Shown: positions 17,863-26,228 of the stretch, one piece after another
Layout: every line of letters starts with the position of its first letter
Position numbering within the stretch: the first letter of the stretch is position 1
From: Marinomonas alcarazii
Lineage (GTDB): Bacteria; Pseudomonadota; Gammaproteobacteria; Pseudomonadales; Marinomonadaceae
DNA length: 64,000 nucleotides
Assembly: GCF_003208215.1 (NCBI RefSeq)
Contig: NZ_QKLW01000006.1
Location: forward strand, 124,001 to 188,000
Direction: 5' to 3'
Notes under the pieces: model-generated
The model's database searches: none
Told to the model about the DNA's origin: nothing
Seen by the model: only the letters and a program-made list of their open reading frames with translations
Program-made: the position numbers and the translations under genes

Positions 17863-18066
17863 TTATTCGGCGTCTTTTGGTTGGTTTTGTGCTTTTTTCG
17901 CTTCTTTCTCTTTGTCCATTTTGATCGAGTTGCGATAACCGCCCAGTGCCGCCAACGCGCCAATGATGAAACTCATGTAAAGTGGAATTTGAAACAGCAT
18001 AGTAATACTGATGAAGACACACCCTACGGCTAAACCTTCAATAAAGGGTTTGAGTTTCTTGGGCAT
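17863..18066 (-). CDS. small membrane protein of unknown function
   Basis: A 67-residue protein; I do not recognise the family. ATG 18066 has GGAG 8 bases upstream. Two hydrophobic segments (about residues 8-28 and 29-43, with GALAALGGYRN) are followed by a strongly charged Lys/Glu tail (KMDKEKEAKKAQ). Its stop codon is one base from the truncated globin ATG, so the two genes form an operon and may act together. The upstream gap contains no obvious NorR site. Confidence 0.7.
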   Translation of the reverse strand: MPKKLKPFIEGLAVGCVFISITMLFQIPLYMSFIIGALAALGGYRNSIKMDKEKEAKKAQNQPKDAE

Positions 18067-18397
18067 AACAGTTCTCCAAACGATAAAAAATAAACGCGAG
18101 TCTAGCAAATTTCCGCGACGATGTGAGCACGATTGTGGAAAAAAGCATCACTTATCCAATATTAGAAACATTGAATTTTAGCGAATGTGTTCGGCCTATT
18201 TTTGTGGGTAAGTAGGTGATAAACGAGAATTATACCTGTTAACTACCGTTTTTTGACCAATTATTGCACAAAGTCATTAAGAACTGCCCTGAATTGTGAA
18301 TAACTGATATTATTTTCCACAGATCAGTGTGTTCCTGTTTTTCCGTTTTGACTATTTTTTATCCACAGAATTTTAAATACTCACAAGTGAGACCCGT
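18067..18397. other. 331-bp AT-rich gap with several DnaA-box-like 9-mers
   Basis: No gene seen. It holds TTATCCACA (18359-18367), TTATTCACA on the minus strand (18295-18303) and two single-mismatch forms, TTTTCCACA (18313-18321, and minus strand near 18132-18140). It separates the divergent globin pair and the MATE gene. Confidence 0.5.
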
Positions 18398-19762
18398 GTG
18401 TCAAAGTTATCCCCCAGTTCTATTTTTTGCTCGTTTCGTGCAAATGCCGTTTTGAACCAGAAAATTTGGCGCATGGCGTGGCCGCCAATGGTGTCGAACA
18501 TCACCACGCCTTTGTTGGGTTTAGTGGATACCGCCGTCGTCGGACACTTGGGTACGGCAACGCACCTTGCTGCAGTGGCAATTGGCGCAAGTATTTTCAG
18601 CTTTATCTTTTGGGCATTTGGTTTTTTGCGCATGGGCTCAACCGGATTGACCGCACAAGCCCTGGGACAAGGTGACGAACGACGCGTTCGTGAACTGCTT
18701 TTGCAATCAATCTTGATGGGTGTATTCATCGGTTTAATGCTGATTTTGTTCCGAGCGCCTTTGATTGATTTGGCGATCACCTTAATGGAACCCAGTGCTG
18801 AGGTTGAACCTTGGGCACGCTTGTATTGCGAAGCGCGCATACTTAGTGCGCCAGCCGTACTAGCGGGTTATGCCTTAATGGGCTGGTTCTTTGGTGTGCA
18901 ATATTCCAAGGGCCCACTGTGGATGCTGTTGGTGATCAACGTTGCCAATATGGTGCTCGATTATGTCGCGGTTTATGGATTAGGCATGGCGAGTGACGGT
19001 GTGGCATGGGCGACCGTGTTTGCGCATTATATTGGCGTCACTGTTGCTGGCGTATTGGCTTGGCATAAGCTAAAAGGCTTTTCCGGTCATGTGCCGCTAA
19101 GTGTGTTAGCAAAATGGCGCGAATACATGGCCTTGGTAAAAGTGAACCGCTACCTGTTTGTGCGGACCATCCTCTTGTTGTTAGTGATGTTGTTTTTTAC
19201 CGCACAAGGTGCGCGCCAAGGAGATTCTATTCTTGCCGCCAACGCGGTGTTACTAACTTTCTTGATGATCATTTCTAACGCCTTGGATGGTTTTGCTTTT
19301 TCGGTAGAAGCCTTATGTGGTGAATATTATGGCCGCAAAGACAAAGCCAATTTTCAAAAAGTGATTCAGCTTTCTACCTATTGGGCGCTGTTTGCAGCGG
19401 TTATTTTGATGCTGGTATTTTGGCTTTTTGGTAATCAAATCATCGCCTTACTAACCAACGTACAAACCGTGCGAGATGATGCGGCTCTGTACCTACCTTG
19501 GCTTATCTTCTTCCCTCTGTTGGGTATTTGGTCTTTTATGCTGGATGGCATTTTCATCGGCACAACCAGCGTAAAGCAAATGCAAAACACCATGATCATT
19601 TGTGTGGTCTGCGTGTTTTTTCCTGTTTGGTTTATGACTCAAGGGTTGGGTAATCATGGCTTATGGTTTAGCCAAGCCATGTTGTTTATCGCAAGAGCGA
19701 TTACGCTTTATTGGTGTTATCTGCAAAACATGAAAAAAGGTGTTTGGTTCGAGAACCTTTAA
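18398..19762 (+). CDS. MATE-family efflux transporter (DinF-like)
   Basis: A 454-residue protein with 12 hydrophobic segments in two halves, of the multi-antimicrobial extrusion family, DinF branch. The N-terminus carries NQKIWRMAWPPMVSNITTPLLG and GLVDTAVVGHLG; FLRMGSTGLTAQALGQGD follows. It should export cationic or other toxic organic compounds across the inner membrane, driven by Na+ or H+. The GTG at 18398 is the assumed start, without a strong ribosome site; a start closer to NQKIW is possible. It is convergent with the GntR gene, with only 5 bp between stops. Confidence 0.88.
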   Translation: MSKLSPSSIFCSFRANAVLNQKIWRMAWPPMVSNITTPLLGLVDTAVVGHLGTATHLAAVAIGASIFSFIFWAFGFLRMGSTGLTAQALGQGDERRVRELLLQSILMGVFIGLMLILFRAPLIDLAITLMEPSAEVEPWARLYCEARILSAPAVLAGYALMGWFFGVQYSKGPLWMLLVINVANMVLDYVAVYGLGMASDGVAWATVFAHYIGVTVAGVLAWHKLKGFSGHVPLSVLAKWREYMALVKVNRYLFVRTILLLLVMLFFTAQGARQGDSILAANAVLLTFLMIISNALDGFAFSVEALCGEYYGRKDKANFQKVIQLSTYWALFAAVILMLVFWLFGNQIIALLTNVQTVRDDAALYLPWLIFFPLLGIWSFMLDGIFIGTTSVKQMQNTMIICVVCVFFPVWFMTQGLGNHGLWFSQAMLFIARAITLYWCYLQNMKKGVWFENL

Positions 19763-19767
19763 CCTCT

Positions 19768-20547
19768 TTAATTATCTGATTTCTGGTGCTCGTTTCTACG
19801 TAGCGAGCGTAGTATCCGTGTTTCCTCTTGGCGCATTTTTAATAAGTTGTCTTCCACAAACACCAAATGCGTATGTGCCGCCGTGCGAGCGGCTTCGGCG
19901 TCGCCAGCCATGATGGCTTGATAAAGGTTGGTGTGTTGTTCCATTACGCGCTGACGAGCGGCTTGTTTCTCGAATAGATTCCTAAGGTTACTCGAAATGC
20001 TTTTCGCCAACATGGCGTGTAGGCTGCGAAGTGTGTGCAGCAACACCACATTGTGCGCCGCTTCCGCAATGATCATGTGAAATTCCACGTCTAACTTGGC
20101 TTCCAAGGCGAAAGCTTTGTTTTGGTTGGCTTCTATCAGCTGATTAAAGCAATGCGTAAGTTTGGTCTTGTCTGCATCGGTACTGCGCAACGCCGCGTAG
20201 TAAGCAGCGAGACTTTCTAGCGCATCGCGAAATTCCAATTGGTCGTATAAAAATTCATCGTGGGAACTGAGCAAATCTTGCAGGGGATCGGCGAAGGAAC
20301 TGCCGAGCTGTTCTGACACATAAGTGCCGCCGCCATGACGACTGAATAACACGCCGCGCGCGATCAGCTTTTGAATGGCTTCCCGTAACGAAGGTCTAGA
20401 TACCTCAAAGCGTGCGGCTAACTCCCTTTCTGGTGGCAGTTTTTGCCCCGCCGTAAAACTGCCTTCCAAAATCATGCTTTCTAACTCTTTCATGATGATG
20501 TCGGAAATTTTCGGCTGTTTAACGCGACCAAAGTGATTGGATTCCAT
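19768..20547 (-). CDS. FadR/LldR-type GntR regulator
   Basis: A 259-residue GntR regulator: winged HTH at about residues 12-80 (LPPERELAARFEVSRPSLRE) and a C-terminal FCD helical effector domain with the metal-ligand histidine in DVEFHMIIAEAAHN. It starts at ATG 20547 with AGGA 7 bases upstream. It is divergent from an iron-sulfur D-lactate dehydrogenase, and two TGGT-N3-ACCA palindromes lie between them, as expected for lactate-responsive LldR-like proteins. D-lactate (or a related hydroxyacid) is the likely inducer. Confidence 0.88.
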   Translation of the reverse strand: MESNHFGRVKQPKISDIIMKELESMILEGSFTAGQKLPPERELAARFEVSRPSLREAIQKLIARGVLFSRHGGGTYVSEQLGSSFADPLQDLLSSHDEFLYDQLEFRDALESLAAYYAALRSTDADKTKLTHCFNQLIEANQNKAFALEAKLDVEFHMIIAEAAHNVVLLHTLRSLHAMLAKSISSNLRNLFEKQAARQRVMEQHTNLYQAIMAGDAEAARTAAHTHLVFVEDNLLKMRQEETRILRSLRRNEHQKSDN

Positions 20548-20611
20548 GACTTTTCCTAAAAATGTATTCTATAAAGTTGGCTTTCGCGCTTGCTGTGTAT
20601 AAGTTTAAAAG

Positions 20612-20622
20612 TGGTAAAACCA
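20612..20622. promoter_or_regulatory. GntR/LldR-type half-palindrome, site 1
   Basis: TGGT-AAA-ACCA, the same spacing as site 2, 65 bp upstream of the GntR start. Confidence 0.5.
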
Positions 20623-20716
20623 ATTGATATTGCAGCTAAAATTCACGAAATATCGACTAAACTATCAGTTGACAAAGTATCTCAGGGTTTTTAATGTGCT
20701 TTATATTTTAAAGGTA

Positions 20717-20733
20717 AATTGGTATGACCAATT
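20717..20733. promoter_or_regulatory. GntR/LldR-type palindrome, site 2
   Basis: AATTGGT-ATG-ACCAATT: perfect 7-bp arms with a 3-base spacer, 49 bp before the dehydrogenase start. It matches the known TTGGT-N3-ACCAA pattern of FadR/LldR-type operators. Confidence 0.7.
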
Positions 20734-20781
20734 TGTCTAGCACTAATTTTTAGTATAAATAATAAAAACAGGCGACTCGCC

Positions 20782-23703
20782 GTGGGACTTCTGATGAACA
20801 CAGTTACAACTGCTATCGACTCACTTGCTGATAAAGCAGCTCAATATCACGACTTTTACTTGGCGCTGAAAAACGCGAAAAGTGGCGCGATTGATGAGAC
20901 TCGATTGATCCGCGATCCACTGCGCACCTTGGCGTATGGCACAGATGCGAGCTTTTATCGGCTGATTCCGCAGCTGGTAGTGCGAGTCGATAACGAAGCG
21001 GAAGTGCAGTTGGTGCTGAAAGAAGCCAGAAAACGTAATTTGCCAGTGACATTTCGAGCGGCAGGAACGAGTTTGTCTGGGCAGGCGGTCACCGACTCCA
21101 TTTTGATGCAATTGTCTGATAACTGGAAAGGCCATCGGATCCACGAACACGGCCATCATATTTCACTTCAACCAGGCATTATCGGTGCGCGCGCGAATCA
21201 ACTATTGGCGCCTTTTCAGCGTAAAATCGGCCCAGATCCCGCCTCTATCAATGCTTGTATGATTGGCGGTATTGCCGCCAACAACGCCAGCGGCATGTGC
21301 TGTGGCACAGCGCAAAATAGCTATCATACTATCCAAAGTGCGCGTTTAATTTTTGCCGATGGCTCGTTACTGGATACCGCTGACGGCGCTAGCCGATTGG
21401 CGTTTGGCAATCGTCATGCAGACTTGCTTGATACGCTGGTTCGTTTGTCTAAAAGCGTGCAAGCCAATAGCGAACTGGCTGAAAGAATTAGACACAAATA
21501 CCGTTTAAAAAACACGACAGGATACAGCTTAAACAGCCTAACCGATTACCATGATCCGTTTGATATCTTGTTGCATTTGATGATCGGTTCCGAAGGGACT
21601 TTGGGCTTTATCAGCGAAGTTACCTACGAAACCGTGGTCGATCACCCTATTAAAGCCGCGGCGATGATCTTCTTTGAAGATATGGAAATCACCTGCCGAG
21701 CGGTGACGGCGTTAAAAAGCTCACCGGTTTCTGCGGTAGAATTGATTGACCGTGCTGGCTTACGTGCGGTGGAAGGCAAGCCTGGGATGCCGGAACTGTT
21801 GTCGTCTCTTGGCACGCAAGCGGCCGGTTTATTGGTCGACGTACGCGCCGCAGATGCCGAAGAATTAGACGCCAATTTGGCCTTGGTGAGACAAGCATTA
21901 AGCGACCAAGCAACGCTGAACCCGATTGAATTTACCCAAGACAAAGTCACTTACGATTCCTATTGGAAGATCCGCAAAGGCTTGTTCCCTGCCGTTGGTG
22001 CAGTGCGTCCAGTTGGCACGACAGTCATCATTGAAGATGTCGCCTTCCCTGTTGAACAACTCGCCGAAGGTGTTTTAGAGTTGCAAGGCGTGTTTCAAAA
22101 ACATGGTTACCGTGAAGCAATTTTGTTCGGTCATGCTTTAGAAGGCAACTTACACTTTGTCTTTACCCAAGGCTTCGATGACCCGCACGAAGTAAAGCGC
22201 TATGAACAACTGATGGACGAAGTAGCGCAACTCGTTGCAGTGAAATACAAGGGCTCGTTAAAAGCGGAACACGGCACAGGCCGTAACATGGCGCCTTATG
22301 TGGAGTTGGAGTGGGGTAAAGAAGCCTACGACATCATGTGGGAAATCAAGCGTGCGTTTGATCCGCAAGGCTTGCTGAACCCAGATGTGATCTTGTCGCA
22401 CAATGCCAACTTGCATGTCCAGAATCTCAAACCCTTGCCAAGGGCCAATGACAAAGTCGATACCTGCATCGAATGTGGCTTTTGTGAATCCTCTTGTCCG
22501 TCTAAATCCATTACCTTAACGCCGCGTCAGCGCATAGTGATTTGGCGTGAGATTCAGCGATTAACCGCAATGGGTACAGATCCGCAACGCTTAGCGGAGT
22601 TAAAAAAAGACTATGATTATCAAGGGGTTGATGCCTGTGCTGGCTGTGGCTTGTGTTCGATGCAGTGTCCCGTAGGCATCAATACCGGCGATTTAACCCG
22701 CGAATTACGTCATGATCGCCATCCAAACAGCAAAGTCGGGTATTGGGTTGCTGATCATTTTGAAGGCGTGACCAAAACAGCAAGAGTCGGCCTCAACCTT
22801 GCCTGTGGTGCCCGTCGAGTTATGGGTGACTCAGGCATGACAACCATTAGTTCGGCGATGAATAAAGTCTCCAATGGTGCTGTGCCTAAGTGGCATAAAC
22901 AGATGCCCAATGCTGCGTCATCATTGAAGTCTATTCCTGTCTTGCAATGTGATGATATGCAAAGCAATGACCTACAAAAAGAAGTCATCTACTTCCCTAG
23001 CTGTGCGACTCGTGTCATGGGCGCGGGGCCAAATGCCGACGATAAACGCTCCGTCATGGAGGTGATGTTCTCTGTATTGCAAAAAGCAGGCTACAAAGTC
23101 ACTGTACCTAATAATATCGACAGTCAATGCTGCGGTATGGCGTTTCAGTCCAAAGGGCAATTCGACGTAGCCAACCAAAAAGCCAATGACCTCAATCGTT
23201 TACTGCTCGACGCCAGCGATAACGGACGAATCCCTATCGTTTGTGATGTGAGCCCTTGCCTGTTACGAATGCAAGAAAGCCTTGATCCTTGTTTGGAACT
23301 GCATGAGCAAGTAGGCTTTGTCTCGACTTATTTGATGCCAAACCTAATGGTAAAAGAGAAGCTTGGTAAAATTGCGCTGCATGTAACGTGCAGCACAACC
23401 CGTATGGGACTCGCCGACAGCTTCGTGCAACTGGCTCACCAACTTGCCGATGAAGTCGTGATTCCGCCAGACATTACCTGCTGTGGCTTTGCTGGCGACA
23501 AAGGCTTCTCCACTCCAGAGCTCAACGCCAGCGCCTTGAAAACCCTAGCCAAAGCGGTAGAAGACTGCGAAGTGGGTTACTCCAACAGCCGCACCTGCGA
23601 GATTGGCTTATCGGAACACAGCGGCATTGAGTATCAATCCATCGTCTATCTGGTGGATCAATTAACTCAATCTGTAGGCCGGATGAGGGAGGAACGACCG
23701 TAA
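20782..23703 (+). CDS. dld: FAD/iron-sulfur D-lactate dehydrogenase (quinone-linked, Dld type)
   Basis: A 973-residue fusion. The N-terminal FAD_binding_4/GlcD half (about residues 40-540) has FRAAGTSLSGQ and IGGIAANNASGMCCG. Two 4Fe-4S clusters follow (CIECGFCESSCP, CAGCGLCSMQCP), then a GlpC-like half with CCG motifs (QCCGMAFQSKG, TCCGFAGDKGF). This layout matches the respiratory D-lactate dehydrogenase of Pseudomonas lactate operons; glycolate or D-2-hydroxyglutarate are alternative substrates. Starts at GTG 20782 or ATG 20794. The last ten residues (SVGRMREERP) and the stop lie in a REP-like palindrome. No lactate permease of the LldP type is adjacent. Confidence 0.9.
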   Translation: MGLLMNTVTTAIDSLADKAAQYHDFYLALKNAKSGAIDETRLIRDPLRTLAYGTDASFYRLIPQLVVRVDNEAEVQLVLKEARKRNLPVTFRAAGTSLSGQAVTDSILMQLSDNWKGHRIHEHGHHISLQPGIIGARANQLLAPFQRKIGPDPASINACMIGGIAANNASGMCCGTAQNSYHTIQSARLIFADGSLLDTADGASRLAFGNRHADLLDTLVRLSKSVQANSELAERIRHKYRLKNTTGYSLNSLTDYHDPFDILLHLMIGSEGTLGFISEVTYETVVDHPIKAAAMIFFEDMEITCRAVTALKSSPVSAVELIDRAGLRAVEGKPGMPELLSSLGTQAAGLLVDVRAADAEELDANLALVRQALSDQATLNPIEFTQDKVTYDSYWKIRKGLFPAVGAVRPVGTTVIIEDVAFPVEQLAEGVLELQGVFQKHGYREAILFGHALEGNLHFVFTQGFDDPHEVKRYEQLMDEVAQLVAVKYKGSLKAEHGTGRNMAPYVELEWGKEAYDIMWEIKRAFDPQGLLNPDVILSHNANLHVQNLKPLPRANDKVDTCIECGFCESSCPSKSITLTPRQRIVIWREIQRLTAMGTDPQRLAELKKDYDYQGVDACAGCGLCSMQCPVGINTGDLTRELRHDRHPNSKVGYWVADHFEGVTKTARVGLNLACGARRVMGDSGMTTISSAMNKVSNGAVPKWHKQMPNAASSLKSIPVLQCDDMQSNDLQKEVIYFPSCATRVMGAGPNADDKRSVMEVMFSVLQKAGYKVTVPNNIDSQCCGMAFQSKGQFDVANQKANDLNRLLLDASDNGRIPIVCDVSPCLLRMQESLDPCLELHEQVGFVSTYLMPNLMVKEKLGKIALHVTCSTTRMGLADSFVQLAHQLADEVVIPPDITCCGFAGDKGFSTPELNASALKTLAKAVEDCEVGYSNSRTCEIGLSEHSGIEYQSIVYLVDQLTQSVGRMREERP

Positions 23704-23802
23704 TCCGGCGTTGTTTTGACCGAAGAAAAGGATTACGCCATGTGTTTTTTGATATGTGGTAATGCCGGATTACACCTCGTCCCTCGGTTCATCCGGCCTA
23801 CA
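23673..23802. repeat. REP/BIME-like inverted repeat at dld 3' end
   Basis: TGTAGGCCGGATGAGGG (from 23673) continues to GTAATCCGGC; the mirrored right arm starts GCCGGATTAC (23764) and ends TCATCCGGCCTACA (23802). The two roughly 38-bp arms are imperfect complements around about 55 bp. Form and TGTAGGCCGGAT ends resemble enterobacterial REP elements. The left arm encodes the end of dld. Confidence 0.8.
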
Positions 23803-23832
23803 AAATTGTCTGGTCAAAGGCTCTGAGTTACC

Positions 23833-23959
23833 AGATCAACATCTCGCGGATGTTTGCACATAAATGTTTTTGAGCAATTGACTCTGATATAGCGGTTACA
23901 AGATCAACATCTCGCGGATGTTTGCGCTTTAGCGCCGGAGCGAGAGTTGATCTTGTAAC
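23833..23959. repeat. nested direct and inverted repeats
   Basis: An identical 25-bp unit occurs at 23833-23857 and 23901-23925 (contains AGATCAACATCTCGCGG). The second copy is part of a longer palindrome: GTTACAAGATCAAC (23895-23908) pairs perfectly with GTTGATCTTGTAAC (23946-23959), with adjoining TCTCGC/GCGAGA and an inner GCGCT/AGCGC stem. Possibly a small mobile-element relic. Confidence 0.7.
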
Positions 23960-23973
23960 AGTGAAACCACAGA

Positions 23974-24780
23974 CTAAAGCATAAACGTCGAATACAAGCC
24001 AAATCCGCAGACGATGAGCAGCGCCCAGCCGACGAATTGGAAGAAGACGGGTGTTTCGGCTTTTTGAATGCGGTTATGGAGTTTTTGTCCGAAGACGTGG
24101 CCAATTAAGGCGCAAGGCAGTAACCAAAGTTGATGGATCAGTTGTAGGTCGATGTCTGCGATGAGGAATGACACCATTTTGATCATCACGAGGATAAACC
24201 AAAGTACAAATAAGGTATCGCGCAGTTGATGGCGGGGAACTTTGGTAGCGAAGACAGAGACGATAAGCGGTGCGCCAATTAAGGAAGTACCGCTCACGTA
24301 ACCGCCCAGCATAAGGAAAACCGTGTCGAGGAATTTGTTGTTGGTGTAAAAGGGTTTATTCAGGATATAAGACACAGCGAAGACAGCAACGATGACAAAA
24401 ATTACGCCAGTGACTATGTTGCCCGGTAAAGTTAATAAGCCAAATACGCCGATGAGTTTCGGAACTATCATGATGCCAAGGGCTTTTTTTAAATAACCCC
24501 AAGCGATGTTGCTTTGTGCCTCTTTTGGTATGTCACTATTATCTGTTGCAGATTTCGTTTCTTTCTTTAGGGTTCTTGATCCTTGCCAAGCAATCCAGCT
24601 GGAAAACACTAAAAGATGAATGGAAATAATCGGCAAGAATAACAGCGGATCGTTTTTCACTAATAAAAGAAAAGGTAACGCGAGCACCGCCCCGCCAAAT
24701 CCTAAGCCACTGCGAACAAAGCCGCTCCATATAAAAATGGCGCCGATTAAGGCGTATTGCCACCAGAGTAAGTGTTCCAT
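23974..24780 (-). CDS. TSUP (TauE/SafE) family membrane transporter
   Basis: A 268-residue multi-pass membrane protein with the family signature FVRSGLGFGGAVLALPFLLL near residue 20 and the second-half signature GGYVSGTSLIGAPLIVSVFA. Seven to eight hydrophobic segments. Substrate unknown. It is downstream of, and in the same direction as, a LysR gene (83 bp apart), and its stop is 14 bp from the nested repeat. Proximity to dld raises the possibility of an organic-anion substrate, but the genes are convergent and not co-transcribed. Confidence 0.82.
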   Translation of the reverse strand: MEHLLWWQYALIGAIFIWSGFVRSGLGFGGAVLALPFLLLVKNDPLLFLPIISIHLLVFSSWIAWQGSRTLKKETKSATDNSDIPKEAQSNIAWGYLKKALGIMIVPKLIGVFGLLTLPGNIVTGVIFVIVAVFAVSYILNKPFYTNNKFLDTVFLMLGGYVSGTSLIGAPLIVSVFATKVPRHQLRDTLFVLWFILVMIKMVSFLIADIDLQLIHQLWLLPCALIGHVFGQKLHNRIQKAETPVFFQFVGWALLIVCGFGLYSTFML

Positions 24781-24863
24781 GTTGATCCTTGTTTAGAGCG
24801 GGTCTGTCGTTATTCGAACGTTAGTGTAACCAAAGTTGTCTTTTTAAACTCTTGCTTTTTAGG

Positions 24864-25754
24864 CTAAGGGCTTGAGTGAAACCATGTTTGCTGCTCGAGA
24901 AACTGAGTTAATTCGTCGCGCAATAATTTGGCTCTGGCCGATAAGCTGCGTCGATAAGGCCAGACAAGAAAAATCTCTCGATTTTGACCACGCCATTCAG
25001 GTAATACTCGAACCAGTTCGCCCGTTTCAAGGGCATTCATCACCATACTCATAGGCATTAAGGCAATGCCTGCACCCGCTTTAGCAAGATTTAGGGTGAT
25101 GGTCATATCGTTACTAAGGTGTCGATGCTCTTTGTTGAGTGGATGAAGATCGCCTTGCTTATTCATCAGTAACCAGTCAGAAAAAATATGCGATGCAATA
25201 CTCGGCGCTTGCTGCAAGTCTTCTATCGTTTTAGGGAGTAAGAAGGAGGCTTCTGGTGAAGCGACTAAGATTGGAATAATGTGGCCTAGTTTCTTTTGGA
25301 TCAATGACGAGCTGGGCTGATTGCCTGAACGTAGAGCTATGTCAGCTCTTGTGTCTCTGATGTCTTGAAGGGAATTGCTAAGCTCGATATTTAATTCGAT
25401 ATCAGGATATCGCCGAACAAAATTTTGCCAAAAGGCGTCCAGTGGTCCACTGCCTAAATTCACTGGCGCTAATACCTTTAAGTCACCTTTTAGGCTGTTT
25501 AGTGTTTGATCTAAATTAGAAATACGCTGGTCTAATGCATCGATAAACTCGGCGCATTCTTCGTAGTAACTTTCTCCTACCGGCGTGAGTTTGAGGCCTT
25601 TGGTAGAACGATGTAGTAACTCACAGCCAAGTTTTTGCTCAAGAGCGCTGATACGGCGAGATACGGTGGCTATGGTCATATCAAGGTGCTGGGCAGCAGC
25701 CGTCAGACTATGTTTATTGGCGGCAGTGATAAAAATCTTTAGGTCATCAAGCAT
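24864..25754 (-). CDS. LysR-family transcriptional regulator
   Basis: A 296-residue LysR protein of the CrgA/DsdC-like branch. The HTH is at about residues 1-60 (HSLTAAAQHLDMTIATVSRR), followed by the effector domain with LKVLAPVNLGSGPL and AGAGIALMPMSMV. It is co-directional with the TSUP gene and divergent from the DUF2798 gene (150 bp apart); either or both may be targets. No effector can be assigned. Confidence 0.9.
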   Translation of the reverse strand: MLDDLKIFITAANKHSLTAAAQHLDMTIATVSRRISALEQKLGCELLHRSTKGLKLTPVGESYYEECAEFIDALDQRISNLDQTLNSLKGDLKVLAPVNLGSGPLDAFWQNFVRRYPDIELNIELSNSLQDIRDTRADIALRSGNQPSSSLIQKKLGHIIPILVASPEASFLLPKTIEDLQQAPSIASHIFSDWLLMNKQGDLHPLNKEHRHLSNDMTITLNLAKAGAGIALMPMSMVMNALETGELVRVLPEWRGQNREIFLVWPYRRSLSARAKLLRDELTQFLEQQTWFHSSP

Positions 25755-25903
25755 TTTGCATTTTCGTAAATTTGATTTTAAAAAATCAGTATATTTACAA
25801 ATATTGTTGTTTGCTAGTATGAACTAAGAGTTTGAGTCGTTTACTTACTTTTCGTCTGGGGCACTCTATTTAGAGAAGGCGATAAGTTAATCAGGAGAGA
25901 AAA

Positions 25904-26119
25904 ATGAAACACAGAATACTGTTTGCCATCTTAATGTCGTTTACTTTGTCATTGGTGATGTCAGCGTGGATTACCTTTTTGAATATTGGCGCTAGAGCTG
26001 ATTTTATTGAATTATGGATGCATTCTTGGGTGCTCGCTTGGCCAGCTGCTGGCATTATTTCTTTTATTGCTGGGCCGTTTTTGCATGGTTTAGCGCATAA
26101 ATTAGCGGCTAAAATCTAG
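25904..26119 (+). CDS. DUF2798 family small membrane protein
   Basis: A 71-residue inner-membrane protein with two transmembrane segments (about residues 7-27 and 42-62) and the DUF2798-type pattern FAILMSFTLSLVMSAWITF then WVLAWPAAGIISF. Good ribosome site CAGGAGAG 6 bases before the ATG. Function unknown. It is divergent from a LysR gene and ended by the terminator at 26161. Confidence 0.75.
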   Translation: MKHRILFAILMSFTLSLVMSAWITFLNIGARADFIELWMHSWVLAWPAAGIISFIAGPFLHGLAHKLAAKI

Positions 26120-26160
26120 TATTCAAGATAAGGCTTCCTTAAGTATAGAGCCAGAAACGA

Positions 26161-26187
26161 AAAACCCGCTTGGTCAGCGGGTTTTTT
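26161..26187. terminator. bidirectional intrinsic terminator
   Basis: AAAACCCGCT-TGGTC-AGCGGGTTTT followed by further T. It serves the DUF2798 gene (+) and, with the A-run reading as U-run on the other strand, the AGCS gene (-). Confidence 0.88.
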
Positions 26188-26228
26188 GTGTTTGAAACAA
26201 GGCTAAGCCTGTTTTACATCAGTAGAAC

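Noticed and set aside
18067-18397. Chromosomal replication origin suggested by DnaA-like boxes
   Set aside because: No dnaA, dnaN, mnmG or other origin-linked genes nearby and no 13-mer AT-rich array; better treated as a low-interest cluster.
23833-23925. Phage or island attachment-site duplication (25-bp direct repeats)
   Set aside because: Only 43 bp lie between the copies, there is no integrase and no tRNA; an inverted-repeat element explains it better.
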